This document shows, piece after piece, positions 1-10,054 of a stretch of DNA of 64,000 nucleotides. The position numbers and the translations under genes were made by a program. This stretch comes from Singulisphaera sp. GP187 (GTDB taxonomy: Bacteria; Planctomycetota; Phycisphaerae; Phycisphaerales; SM1A02), in NCBI GenBank assembly GCA_945871915.1, contig CAMBXO010000013.1, positions 17,055 to 81,054 of the forward strand, in the 5' to 3' direction. Numbering within the stretch: the stretch's first letter is position 1; every line of letters begins with the position of its first letter. Below the pieces are notes generated by a model. That model saw only the letters and a list, made by a program, of their open reading frames with translations. It had not been told where the DNA came from and ran no database searches.

Positions 1-950
1 CAACGCACCACGATTTTTTGATTTGTGGAGAGGGATTGGCAGACACCGTCGAGCAATTGATCGACCATCATGGGGTACCGTTCTTTGACGCGGCCAACAT
101 TCCACTCTGGTTCATGGCGAAGGAAGTTCGATCGAAGGTCAAGGTTGTGCTGCAGGGGGATGGCGGCGACGAGCTATTCGGCGGGTACCGTCGGTATCGC
201 ACCCTGCGGTGGCATCGGTTGCTGCGACCGCTTAGTGCGCTTGCACGCCCCTTCCTCGCTCTAGCACCCGATTCGCGGTTCATGCAGCGAGTACGGCGAT
301 ATGCCCACGCGTTTGATCAAGCCGATTTGAGCGAGACGATCTGCCTGCTTCTTACGACGGAGGGACAGGGCCCGGGCCTGCTTGATGTCTTTGGCAAGGA
401 TGTACGCCGCGTGATCGAGGCTACGGATCCGTTCGTGCACTACAGATCGACCGCCCAGCGTTTCGCTGCGCTTGACATATGTCGAAGGATGTCGATGGTC
501 GATCTATTGATAGAACTTCCGGATATCTTCTTTGAAAAGGTAGATCGCGCAACGATGGCACACGGACTCGAGGTGCGCGTTCCATTCTTGGATCATGAAC
601 TGGTTGACTTCATGGTTCGGCTCCCTGGTCACCTGACGATGCCCGGCGGTCGCGCAAAGTTCCTGCTCAAGGCTGCTCTCCGCGGCAGCGTGCCAGACGA
701 GATTCTCGATGGACCGAAGAAGGGATTCAATGTGCCGTTTGGCCGGTGGTTGCGAGGTCCGCTGCGAAGTCACTTTGAGGATCATCTCGAAACATTCAGC
801 CGTGCTTGTCCCGGGGTCATCAACCGCGATACGGTTCAAGCGTGGTTGGCGCGCGACGCCACCGGCCGAGCCGATCTATCCTCGCGCCTCTGGAAGATCT
901 ACAACTTGGCCATGTGGGCCAATAGGTTCGAGGTTCGTTTCGACTTATGA
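1..950 (+). CDS. asnB: Asparagine synthase (glutamine-hydrolysing), C-terminal synthetase domain; 5' end lies outside the window
   Basis: Frame is open to the window edge (THHDFLICGEG...); motif VVLQGDGGDELFGGYRRY and C-terminal VRVPFLDHELVDF...PDEILDGPKKGFNVPFGRWL. Confidence 0.9.
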   Translation, partial: THHDFLICGEGLADTVEQLIDHHGVPFFDAANIPLWFMAKEVRSKVKVVLQGDGGDELFGGYRRYRTLRWHRLLRPLSALARPFLALAPDSRFMQRVRRYAHAFDQADLSETICLLLTTEGQGPGLLDVFGKDVRRVIEATDPFVHYRSTAQRFAALDICRRMSMVDLLIELPDIFFEKVDRATMAHGLEVRVPFLDHELVDFMVRLPGHLTMPGGRAKFLLKAALRGSVPDEILDGPKKGFNVPFGRWLRGPLRSHFEDHLETFSRACPGVINRDTVQAWLARDATGRADLSSRLWKIYNLAMWANRFEVRFDL

Positions 951-1930
951 ACACTGCCGCAGAATTCCCTATCTTGGTCGATCCGGTGGGCGGGCGGCCA
1001 TTGACTTCCGTGCCTAGGGGACTGTCTGCTGGGAACCATACTTACCCAGTGATCGATGGTATCCCGCGATTGGTGCCCACTTCAGGAGGTTATGCGGCTG
1101 CGTTCGGGGAGCAATGGAACAGATGGCAGCGTACGCAACTGGATTCATACGTAGGTCTGCCAATCACTCGGGATCGTCTCACGCGGTGCTTAGGTGCCGA
1201 GTTGCTTGGCGAACTTGCGAACCCCAATAAAACGCTTGATGTGTGTGAGGCAGGCTGCGGCGCCGGACGCTTCACGGAAGTCCTGTTGCAGATGCCCGCA
1301 GTTCGCCTCACTTCGGTTGACCTGAGCTCAGCGGTCGAGGCAAGTCAGCGGAACTGTCCACAAGATGGCCGGTATCGGATCATTCAGTGTGATATCTGTA
1401 AGCCGCCCTTCGAGGCAGATGCCTTCGATGCCGTAATCTGCCTTGGTGCCATCCAACACACGCCGAATCCGGAATCCACCATCGCAAGCCTGTTTTCGCT
1501 TGTTCGCCCTGGTGGCTGGCTAGTGATCGATCATTACGCACCAAGTTTTGCGTATTGGACCAAGGTCACCGCGTTGCTGTTGCGGCCGGTGCTCAAGCGA
1601 CTTTCCCCAGCCGCACGTATGCAAGTTTGCGAGCTTCTCACATCGCTGTTCCTGCCACTCCATCGGGCCGTTCGGACTGTCCCGCTGGCTCAGATGGCCC
1701 TTTCCAGGCTGTCCCCATTGCTAACGTATTACCACGCTCATCCTGAACTTGCCGAACGCCATCAGCGCGAATGGGCTTTGCTTGATACTCACGACAGTCT
1801 GACGGACTGGTACAAGCACTTGCGGACTCCCAGCCAGATTCTGGAGACGCTTGTCCGCCTTGGCGCCGAGGCCATCGTCGTAGAGCCGGGCGGCAATGGT
1901 GTCGAGGCACGATGCCGCAAAACCAAATAA
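947..1930 (+). CDS. Class I SAM-dependent methyltransferase with Trm112-like N-terminus
   Basis: YPVIDGIPRLVP N-terminus; LDVCEAGCGAGRFTEVLL SAM motif; ATGA overlap with upstream gene. Confidence 0.85.
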   Translation: MNTAAEFPILVDPVGGRPLTSVPRGLSAGNHTYPVIDGIPRLVPTSGGYAAAFGEQWNRWQRTQLDSYVGLPITRDRLTRCLGAELLGELANPNKTLDVCEAGCGAGRFTEVLLQMPAVRLTSVDLSSAVEASQRNCPQDGRYRIIQCDICKPPFEADAFDAVICLGAIQHTPNPESTIASLFSLVRPGGWLVIDHYAPSFAYWTKVTALLLRPVLKRLSPAARMQVCELLTSLFLPLHRAVRTVPLAQMALSRLSPLLTYYHAHPELAERHQREWALLDTHDSLTDWYKHLRTPSQILETLVRLGAEAIVVEPGGNGVEARCRKTK

Positions 1931-1945
1931 AATGACGCCCTAAAC

Positions 1946-2956
1946 ATGCGTGTGCTTTGGACAACCAGCGAGAGGCAGATGCCCTTTGCCCCACTTGTGT
2001 TCCTTGGTCCTCTTGCGGATTGGCTCCGTGCCGCTGGTGTGGAGGTCGAAATCTTGCGCACGGGAAGCCTTCGGTCGCCCTGGGCGATTCGAAGAGCGAG
2101 CCGCCAGATATCGGCGATGGCGAACAAGTTCGATCTCGTTCATGCACAGTACGGCTCTGCTTGCGCTCTTGCGACGATGCTCGCCACGAAAATTCCGCGC
2201 CTTTTGACGATTCGGGGGAGTGACTGGAATCTGCTTACCGAATCCTGGCACTGGCACTGGCTGCACACTCGTCTAGCCAGGATATTCAGCCAGATGGCAA
2301 TGCAGAGAGCAGATGGTGTGCTTGCGGTGTCGAATCGGATCGTCTGTGAGTTGCAGTCCCTGCATCCTGAGCTTCCGATTCACTACCTGCCGACGCCTGT
2401 GGACTTTGCCAAGTTTCGTCCTGCAACTTCGAAGGAGCGGAGTGCCCGATCGGCCCTTGCCACGGGAGTCAATCCTGCGAGTTGTTGGGTGCTGTTCAAC
2501 ACACTCAATCTGTGGAATCCGGTGAAACGCTATCGACTTGCCCGAGATGCTATTGCAGTTGCGCGCTCTAGGAGGGGACTCTCGATTGAATTGATCCTTG
2601 CATCGAGTATTCCGAATGAGCGCATTCCAATGCTGACACGCTCTTGCGATGTGATCCTCTCGACCTCCGAAAATGAAGGCTGGCCCAACTGCATCAAGGA
2701 AGCACTCGCCAGCGGCATACCATTCATTGCTACGGATACGAGCGACCTCCGGGAAATCGCCGAAGTGGACTCTCGCTGTCAGGTTGTAGCGGCTGATGCA
2801 CAAGCCATCGCCGATGCACTAGCCACCTTTATAGAGGTGCGCAACTCCGGCGAATTGGAGAGTCTTCGTGATCATGTAAGGCACATGCAGTTACCAGCAA
2901 TCGGCAAGAAAATTATCACAATCTACGAGGACACCCTTCGAAAGGCAGGTGCCTGA
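1946..2956 (+). CDS. Glycosyltransferase, GT4-like
   Basis: LLTIRGSDWN, VLAVSNRI, C-terminal STSENEGWPNCIKEALASGIPFIATD donor-binding region. Confidence 0.85.
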   Translation: MRVLWTTSERQMPFAPLVFLGPLADWLRAAGVEVEILRTGSLRSPWAIRRASRQISAMANKFDLVHAQYGSACALATMLATKIPRLLTIRGSDWNLLTESWHWHWLHTRLARIFSQMAMQRADGVLAVSNRIVCELQSLHPELPIHYLPTPVDFAKFRPATSKERSARSALATGVNPASCWVLFNTLNLWNPVKRYRLARDAIAVARSRRGLSIELILASSIPNERIPMLTRSCDVILSTSENEGWPNCIKEALASGIPFIATDTSDLREIAEVDSRCQVVAADAQAIADALATFIEVRNSGELESLRDHVRHMQLPAIGKKIITIYEDTLRKAGA

Positions 2957-3430
2957 GTGTGCGGGATTTCAGTCGTTGGCGACCGTTCGCTAGAGCGCGT
3001 TGCGGAAAGTCTGGAGCAATTGCTGGCAATTCAAAGCCACCGAGGTCCGGATGAGATTTGGCAAGTGATCCACGAGTGCGCGCACGGTAGATGGGTAGGC
3101 ATGGGCCACAATCAACTCGCCATTCTTGATCTGACCGAATCGGGAGCCCAACCGATTGTGTCGTATAATGGGCGGCAGCCTGCCCGAAATCTGCGGTTGA
3201 GCGATCGCAATCTAAGCCCAAGACGGCGCGAAAACCTCGACTCGGCTTGCGCTGCTGAGAGGCACTTTACATTGAACAGACTTACAAGGACTTTTCAGGG
3301 GCCCCAACGTCATGAGTTGCCCGGCTCGTGTTACACCCCCGCCAAGACTAAGGCGATGGATCAGCGCGCTCTTACTGTGCCTTTGGTTAAGGTCGCATCG
3401 ATAAACTTGCTGCTGGAGGCATGCCGATGA
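2957..3430 (+). pseudogene. Truncated asparagine synthase: N-terminal glutaminase fragment followed by unrelated sequence
   Basis: GTG start then MCGISVVGDRS...SHRGPDE...GHNQLAILDLTESGAQPIVSYNG (about 72 codons); homology stops near 3172 and no synthetase domain follows. Confidence 0.7.
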
Positions 3431-5172
3431 CTGAATCACTTTCGAAATGGCGGCGGTATTTGCCGCATACACTTTCCCTGAGCTTGATTCTGCTCCTTTG
3501 GCTCACAGCGTGGTCGGCGTTTTACGCCGGAGGCAAGGGGAGAAGCTGGTGGTGGTCTGCGGGAAACGACGCATGTCAGGCGTTTGCAGCACAGTCGGTA
3601 TCCATGCGGCTTGGAGCACCGATCCAAAACGTCGTCTGGCCCGGGGCAACGCTTGCGACGCCCTATCTATACGCGACTGCATTGAGTGCAGACCCTGGTC
3701 CACCTCCGCTCTCGGTGACTTCGACGGAAGCGATCCTTAACAGAGCGGTCCAGTTCCACTGGGCCCAGGCAGGGGTGTACGGCTTGGCGCTCCTCGTCTT
3801 GGTCTATGCCCTAACAGTCCGATGGAGCCGCTCGCCGACTATTGGCTTCCTTGCAAGCGGGCTGATAGCCAGCAACAACTGGTTTCTTTGGGGACTCTTC
3901 CATGTTCGGGCAGAAATCCCGAGCCTTGTCTTTGCGCTTGCGGCGTGCTGGTGGGCCGTTGCTAATCGGCCGAAGGCGTGGCCGATCGCGCGACCTGCTG
4001 TATTTGGGGCGCTCATGGCCCTTGCGGTACTTTCGAAGATTCAGATTGTGCCCGTGCTGCCGCTCTGCTTGTATGTGTTTATCACAACACTTAGAGACTT
4101 GCCCAGAACCTCCAAAGCGAAGCGGCAGTGGGCCGCTGTGTTGGTCTCAAGTGTGCTCTGCTTGCTGGGAATCCTCTGCATGATTCGGACCGAGGCAATC
4201 AACCTTCGCAACTATGGGCTGGGAGGACTTCCCTCCAACTTTTCGAACGCCGTTGCCGTGATCTCATTTGGGGCTGTCATTACGGGAGTGTTCCTCGCTA
4301 GATCGCCCATGCGGCGCATCTCAGCCATCGCATCACAGTCAGTCCTCATGGGAGGCGGAGCCGTGCTAGGGCTTTCGGCAATACTGATCCCGATTCTCCT
4401 GCATGGCGGGGTCTCCGTAGCTGTTCAGTCGGCAAACCGAATCGTCTTCGGAACCCTAGCTTATGCTCGATACGGGCAACAACTGCCGTCCGCGGGCGGA
4501 TGGGGGTTCAAGTCAGCCGTCGTGGATCGGGTGACCTCTTTTGTCGAATTCCAGAATTCGTCGGGACTGATTTCTGGGAGTCTTGTCATCTGGACAGGCG
4601 TGCTGATCGTGCTTTGTGCCGCGCTGTCGGCGGCCGCAATGTGGATGTGGCCAAGCCGATCGGCTGTCCCCGCAACCACGAGCGTTCCAAGACCAAATGA
4701 AACCTCGCAATGGAATCTCCCCGCGCTTCTGTTCATCACGGCGATTCTTTGTGACGTCGCAACAACTCACCGGACGGTGACCACGACGTCCTATACCTTC
4801 TATCACATCTACTCTCAGATCTTCTATGTGCTGGCCGCCTCGACCGCCGTTGGGAACTTGATCTCGCTGTTTCCGCACACGATTCGCACGTCAGCGCCCA
4901 TCAAAGCTTGCGGCTCGGTGATTCCCCTGCTCGCAACTGCATGGCTTTTGAGCACGATCCTCTCCGGCGAGCGAGTGCGGCTTTGGACGAAAGAAGAGGG
5001 CACGGCCGAAGCCTATCTGCAGGACAAGGGAAGTTCGACCGCTGTCATTTTGAGCGTTTCGCCAGATTTTGGATCGCGCACAGGCCAGACATTCGAATCC
5101 ATTCGAGACCACGTGCTTGAACGCGACAAGGCTCGGCAAAGGGCCGCAAAGGCCAAGACTCAACCGAAGTGA
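3421..5172 (+). CDS. Polytopic membrane protein, GT-C-like (GT39-type) or polymerase-like
   Basis: 583 aa with many hydrophobic segments; LWGLFHVRAEIPSLVFALAACWWAVANR resembles GT-C enzymes; position in glycan cluster. Confidence 0.6.
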   Translation: MPMTESLSKWRRYLPHTLSLSLILLLWLTAWSAFYAGGKGRSWWWSAGNDACQAFAAQSVSMRLGAPIQNVVWPGATLATPYLYATALSADPGPPPLSVTSTEAILNRAVQFHWAQAGVYGLALLVLVYALTVRWSRSPTIGFLASGLIASNNWFLWGLFHVRAEIPSLVFALAACWWAVANRPKAWPIARPAVFGALMALAVLSKIQIVPVLPLCLYVFITTLRDLPRTSKAKRQWAAVLVSSVLCLLGILCMIRTEAINLRNYGLGGLPSNFSNAVAVISFGAVITGVFLARSPMRRISAIASQSVLMGGGAVLGLSAILIPILLHGGVSVAVQSANRIVFGTLAYARYGQQLPSAGGWGFKSAVVDRVTSFVEFQNSSGLISGSLVIWTGVLIVLCAALSAAAMWMWPSRSAVPATTSVPRPNETSQWNLPALLFITAILCDVATTHRTVTTTSYTFYHIYSQIFYVLAASTAVGNLISLFPHTIRTSAPIKACGSVIPLLATAWLLSTILSGERVRLWTKEEGTAEAYLQDKGSSTAVILSVSPDFGSRTGQTFESIRDHVLERDKARQRAAKAKTQPK

Positions 5173-5325
5173 CCTCTTCGTGCCCATTCAAGCCACTACT
5201 ACTAGGGACCTCGTATGATTGCGACTGGTCGAATGCAGCGTTTCGGGTACTGAAGCGATCCAAGTAGCCGTCACGGAGCCAACTACCGAACATGACTACG
5301 GTTATCCGCCCATCCCGCAACTCCT

Positions 5326-6606
5326 ATGCGCATCTGGCTCGTCCAACCTAGCGAACAACTACCCACCAGTACCGACGTCCGAAAGCTCCGCACGCGGATT
5401 CTTGCCGAGGAACTCGCGTCTCGGGGACATGAGGTTGTCTGGTGGGCAAGTTGTTTCAACCACTTGCGAAAGACCTGGTACTTCGACAAAGACACCACGT
5501 TTTCCCCGATTCGAGGCGTCACGATTCATGCGCTGAAGGGTCTTGGATACCGAAGAAATGTGACGCTTTGGCGTTGGTTCGACCACCGGATGCTGAACCG
5601 CAAGTTCCAACACATGGCGAAGAGCGCGCCGAAGCCCGATATCGTGATCACATCGCTTCCACCGCACGACTTGGCTGCGTCGGCAGTGGCGCATGCGAAA
5701 AGTTGCGGGGCAACCTCGATCGTCGATATTCGTGACAAGTGGCCCGACAATCTGGTGGATGTCCTTCCGAAGCCACTGCAACTCCTCGCCAGGGGCGCGC
5801 TTTGTTGCGACTTTGCTGCGAGGAATCGTGCATTGCAGGGCGCGGACGTTCTCCTCTCGATGACCGAGCCGCTGATTGAATGGGGGCTCGCTAGAGCGCG
5901 CCGAGCCCGAGGGCCGGCCGACCGAGTGTTCTACTTGGGGGCATACCGTGAGCAATCCGTTGCCGCGCCCGCCCATGTAGAGCAACTCGTCCGCGAGAAA
6001 CTCTGCGGTCGGTTTGTGGTGACTTTCATCGGTACTTTCTCCACCTATCACAACCCCGAAGCAATGATCGATGCCGCCCGACTGCTCCGGCACCGTTCGG
6101 ATATTGCATTCGTCCTTGTCGGCGAAGGTGACCTCGGCAATGACATTCGTCGCCGTGCAGCGGACTTGCCAAATATCGCCTTCACAGGCTGGCTTGAGTC
6201 GCCGGCCATTGCATTCATGTTGCAGCACAGCCACTTGGGCCTTTGTACGTCAGGCAAACAGTCCGAACGAAACTTCCTTCCGAACAAAGTCTTTGCCTAT
6301 CTTGCTGAAGGCGTGCCCATTGGTTCGGTATTCGATGGTGAATTGCGGGAGCTCATCGAACGGGAGGGCGTCGGTTTCAACTTCAACATTCCAACCGACC
6401 TTGCCTCATCGATTGAACTGTTGGCTTCCAAGCCTGCCAAACAAGCCGGCATGGCCAAGGCTGCGCGCGCCTTCTTTGATACACACTGCGAAGCTGGGGA
6501 GATCTATAAGCGATATGCGGATCTGGTCGAGCGATTGGTTCAGGATAAATCGTTGAAGGACGCCAAGCCTCTATCATTGACTCCACATGGCGATCCAGTC
6601 TCCTAG
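5326..6606 (+). CDS. Glycosyltransferase, GT4-like
   Basis: MRIWLVQPSEQLP...RTRILAEELASRGHEVVWWAS; VVTFIGTFSTYHNPEAMIDAARLL; SERNFLPNKVFAYLAEGVPIGS. Confidence 0.85.
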   Translation: MRIWLVQPSEQLPTSTDVRKLRTRILAEELASRGHEVVWWASCFNHLRKTWYFDKDTTFSPIRGVTIHALKGLGYRRNVTLWRWFDHRMLNRKFQHMAKSAPKPDIVITSLPPHDLAASAVAHAKSCGATSIVDIRDKWPDNLVDVLPKPLQLLARGALCCDFAARNRALQGADVLLSMTEPLIEWGLARARRARGPADRVFYLGAYREQSVAAPAHVEQLVREKLCGRFVVTFIGTFSTYHNPEAMIDAARLLRHRSDIAFVLVGEGDLGNDIRRRAADLPNIAFTGWLESPAIAFMLQHSHLGLCTSGKQSERNFLPNKVFAYLAEGVPIGSVFDGELRELIEREGVGFNFNIPTDLASSIELLASKPAKQAGMAKAARAFFDTHCEAGEIYKRYADLVERLVQDKSLKDAKPLSLTPHGDPVS

Positions 6607-7657
6607 TGCGGAAGCCTCCACATTCCTCTTTGGTGCCGGTGGTGCCGCGTCTTGGGTCCTCAATGGCTTTCAGCGGGAAGGAATTTCTGTCGCCGGCTTC
6701 ATTGATGATGCGGCTGAGCGAATACGTACCGTCGGCAGCGTTCTGGTGTACGCCCCAGATGATGCACGGATATCCCGCTCCGACCGCGACACCGCAACCG
6801 TTGTGTGTGCGGTCATGAATCCAGCTGTCGACGAGGATGCTATTCAGCGCCGCTTGCGGGAGCTCGGTTGGCGAAATGTTCAGACGCTTGGAACATACGG
6901 GCGCATGGAGTTGCGCAAGACCGGACGACGATGCAGCATGCTTGACGGAGGATCGCTCGAGCATCACTCGGGCGAGTTGAAGCACGCCAGATCGTTGCTC
7001 TGCGATGCTCACAGCCAAGCGGTGTTCGATGCATTCGTCGCGTTTTGCCGCGAACTCGACGACACAGGATTCCCGCCGATCTCGCCGAATCCCTACTTCC
7101 CTTCAGACTTGCCGCGGTGGTGCGAGCGCCTTCGTCTAATCGATTGCGGTGCCTTCGATGGGGACAGCGTGCGAGCGGCTCAGTCACACGGTTACACCAT
7201 CGAGGCCAGCATTTCGTTCGAGCCGGACCCTGCCAACTTCAATCGCCTTGCCACGAATATCGTCTCAATCGCTGGGGCCATGGCCTGGCCCTGCGGCGTC
7301 TCTGACCAGACACGCATGTTGCGCTTCGCAGCCCAAGGGGATACTGGCAGTTCCGTGAGTGCGACGGGTGATGTGCATGTGCAATGCGTTACCCTCGATG
7401 ACACCATCCCCCATTTCGCTCCGAATCTGATCAAGCTTGACATCGAGGGGTCGGAGGAGTCCGCACTGCGTGGTGCCGAGCGTTTGATCCGAAGCCATCG
7501 GCCAGGGATTGCAGTCTCGGTTTATCACCTCCCTACCGACATTTGGAGAATTCCCTTGTACCTGTCGGAGATTTTGGGGGCCGATACCAAGTTCTTCCTG
7601 CGCCGGCACAGCCGAACGATCGCTGACACGGTGCTGTATGTGTTTCCGCAACAATGA
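6587..7657 (+). CDS. FkbM-family methyltransferase with an N-terminal PglD-like Rossmann segment
   Basis: FLFGAGGAASWVLNGFQREGISVAGFIDD N-terminal; IDCGAFDGDSVRAAQ...FEPDPANF...IKLDIEGSEESALRGAERLI FkbM motifs. Confidence 0.85.
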   Translation: MAIQSPSAEASTFLFGAGGAASWVLNGFQREGISVAGFIDDAAERIRTVGSVLVYAPDDARISRSDRDTATVVCAVMNPAVDEDAIQRRLRELGWRNVQTLGTYGRMELRKTGRRCSMLDGGSLEHHSGELKHARSLLCDAHSQAVFDAFVAFCRELDDTGFPPISPNPYFPSDLPRWCERLRLIDCGAFDGDSVRAAQSHGYTIEASISFEPDPANFNRLATNIVSIAGAMAWPCGVSDQTRMLRFAAQGDTGSSVSATGDVHVQCVTLDDTIPHFAPNLIKLDIEGSEESALRGAERLIRSHRPGIAVSVYHLPTDIWRIPLYLSEILGADTKFFLRRHSRTIADTVLYVFPQQ

Positions 7658-7666
7658 GGCAGGCTC

Positions 7667-8275
7667 TTGAGGGACTTTGCGAAACGCTGCTTTGATGTTG
7701 TTGGTTCAGGACTCGGTCTCGTAGTCCTTTCGCCAGTGCTGGCTTTAATCGCCATCGCGGTGCGATTGAGTTCGCCGGGTCCCGTGCTGTTCCGGCAGCC
7801 CCGCGTTGGTCTGAATGGACGCCACTTCAATGTCTTGAAGTTTCGAACGATGGTCGCAGGTGCAGAGGCACTCGGTCGTGAGACGCTTGGTACCCATGAC
7901 CCCCGAATTACGAAAATCGGAAGCCTGCTGCGCCGCACGAAGACTGATGAAGTCCCGCAGTTGGTTAACGTGATTCGGGGTGAGATGAGTCTGGTTGGTC
8001 CGCGGCCAGAGATTCCTCACTATGCAGACCGGTACGCTGGCGAGGATAGGATCGTGCTCTCGATACGTCCTGGCATAACTGACCCGAGTTCTTTGGAACT
8101 CGCGGACTTGGACTCAATCATGGCTTCTCGGGGGGATGAACCACCGGCCGACTTCTACAGACGAGTCGTGCAGCCTCGCAAGCTCGCCTTGCAGAAGGCG
8201 TATGTTCGCGACCACTCACTCGGTGGAGATATCGTGGTGATTGCAAGGACGCTTCTGAGGATTTTGTACAGATGA
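7667..8275 (+). CDS. Bacterial sugar transferase (small monotopic phosphoglycosyl transferase, PglC-like)
   Basis: KRCFDVVGSGLGLVVLSPVL; SPGPVLFRQPRVG; VLKFRTMV; LVGPRPEIPHY. Confidence 0.9.
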   Translation: MRDFAKRCFDVVGSGLGLVVLSPVLALIAIAVRLSSPGPVLFRQPRVGLNGRHFNVLKFRTMVAGAEALGRETLGTHDPRITKIGSLLRRTKTDEVPQLVNVIRGEMSLVGPRPEIPHYADRYAGEDRIVLSIRPGITDPSSLELADLDSIMASRGDEPPADFYRRVVQPRKLALQKAYVRDHSLGGDIVVIARTLLRILYR

Positions 8276-9264
8276 ACACCGCAGTTGGTTCGACATTCCG
8301 TGTCCCGGGCATTCCGATTGATGCCACGCGCCTTGGGTTGGGTGGTGCACCAACGGGCGGGCACGGATGGGGCCCCCGCGATGATCAAGCAGCAACGGAA
8401 GCAATCATCGAGGCGATTGATGCCGGCATTACGTTCTTCGACACAGCAGATGTGTACGGACTCGGGCTTGGCGAGGAGATTTTTGGAAGAGTGATGTCGC
8501 TACGGCCGGCCAACAGATCCTCCTCGGTGATTTGCACTAAGGGTGGTGTCGCATGGGATGCAGCTGGCCGGACACGGCGAGACAGCACGCCGACCTACTT
8601 ACGAACCGCTCTCGAGGCCAGCCTGCGTCGGCTTCAGACCGACTGCATCGATCTGTACTACCTGCACTGGGTAGATGGCACGACACCAATCGAGGCATCA
8701 GTAGATGCTCTGACAAGGTTTCGTACCGAGGGAAAGGTGCAGGCAATCGGAATTTGCAATGTCCGCCCTCAGGAGTTGCTTGCTCTGGACTGGGCACGGC
8801 TCGCGGCAGTGCAAGTAAAGGGCAACTTGCTTGAGCCCGCCGATCTGCTTCAAACTTCAGTCGCCGCCAAGGCGATCGGCGCAGCCGTCGTTTGCTCAAG
8901 CGCTCTTGCAGATGGCTTGCTCAGTGGCGCGATCACCAGGGATCGCGGGTTCGGCCCCGATGACCACCGCTCGCGTTACCCGTTGTTCCAGCCCGGAACC
9001 TTTGAAGTCGCACTCCAGCATGTTGGGGACCTCGCGCGCGTGGCGAGGCAAATCGGCAAGGCCCCGGCATCGGTGGCAATCAGATGGCTGCTGCAGTCTG
9101 GGCTGGCCGATGCAGCTCTAGCTGGCACAACATCCGCACGTCACATCCGAGAGAACATAGATTGTCTTCGCTTTGAATTGACCGCCGAGCACATGGCTGA
9201 ACTTGCCACTCTAGTTCCAATGGATTCGGTGCTGGCCCTTCAGAAATGGATCAGGCAAGGTTGA
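8272..9264 (+). CDS. Aldo/keto reductase
   Basis: GITFFDTADVYGLGLGEEIFG; DCIDLYYLHWVD; QAIGICNVRPQELLAL; 4-bp overlap with upstream gene. Confidence 0.9.
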   Translation: MNTAVGSTFRVPGIPIDATRLGLGGAPTGGHGWGPRDDQAATEAIIEAIDAGITFFDTADVYGLGLGEEIFGRVMSLRPANRSSSVICTKGGVAWDAAGRTRRDSTPTYLRTALEASLRRLQTDCIDLYYLHWVDGTTPIEASVDALTRFRTEGKVQAIGICNVRPQELLALDWARLAAVQVKGNLLEPADLLQTSVAAKAIGAAVVCSSALADGLLSGAITRDRGFGPDDHRSRYPLFQPGTFEVALQHVGDLARVARQIGKAPASVAIRWLLQSGLADAALAGTTSARHIRENIDCLRFELTAEHMAELATLVPMDSVLALQKWIRQG

Positions 9265-9319
9265 GCCCAGAAAGTGATCGCAAAGATCAGTGTAGTCTTC
9301 GGCCAAGGGATCGCCTGCA

Positions 9320-10054
9320 ATGAAGACGTTCAAGACCGCACAAGAAGCCGCCACGGGGCCAGCCATCGCGAGCATCTTTGAGCGAAGCACGGATTCAACT
9401 GAACACAAGCTCGAAACTTTCCCCCGGTATGTACGCCGGCAGCAATTGAAACGGTTCCTTGCGATGTATGAGCTCTATAAGCGCGTGCTACCGGTCAAGG
9501 GGAGCATCGTCGAGTGCGGCGTGTTCCGAGGATTCGGGTTCATGTCATGGGTCAAATTGAGTGCCATTTTGGAGCCTGAGAATCTGACGCGACGGGTCTA
9601 TGGGTTTGACACCTTTGATGGCTTTCCGACGCTTTCAGATGTTGACCAGAGTCAGCACACCGGTACGCAAGTCGGCGACCTGCGCGCCAACTCGCACGAC
9701 GAGCTGGTCGCGCTCCTCGAACTGCATGATCGAGATCGTTTCCTAGGTCACATTCCTAAAGCGCACTTGATCAAGGGCGACATCTGCAACTCTGCGCCAG
9801 CATTCGTGAAGGAGCACCCGCATCTTGTGGTGAGCCTGCTCTTTCTTGACGCTGATCTCTACGAACCAACAAAGGCTGCGCTGCGCGCGTTCGTTCCCCG
9901 CATGCCGCGTGGCGCCGTGATTGCTTTCGACGAACTGGACAACCCACAATGGCCAGGCGAAACGATAGCCGTCCTTGAGGAGATCGGGCTGAACAAGCTG
10001 CGCCTCGAGCGATTCGAGTGGGATCCATATATCTCCTTCGCACATATTGAGTGA
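9320..10054 (+). CDS. TylF/MycF-family O-methyltransferase
   Basis: VKGSIVECGVFRGFGFMSW; VYGFDTFDGFPTLSDVD; FLDADLYEPTKAAL...AFDELDNPQWPGE. Confidence 0.85.
   Translation: MKTFKTAQEAATGPAIASIFERSTDSTEHKLETFPRYVRRQQLKRFLAMYELYKRVLPVKGSIVECGVFRGFGFMSWVKLSAILEPENLTRRVYGFDTFDGFPTLSDVDQSQHTGTQVGDLRANSHDELVALLELHDRDRFLGHIPKAHLIKGDICNSAPAFVKEHPHLVVSLLFLDADLYEPTKAALRAFVPRMPRGAVIAFDELDNPQWPGETIAVLEEIGLNKLRLERFEWDPYISFAHIE

Noticed and set aside
5359-6234. 291-aa minus-strand ORF
   Set aside because: Antisense to a glycosyltransferase with clear motifs.
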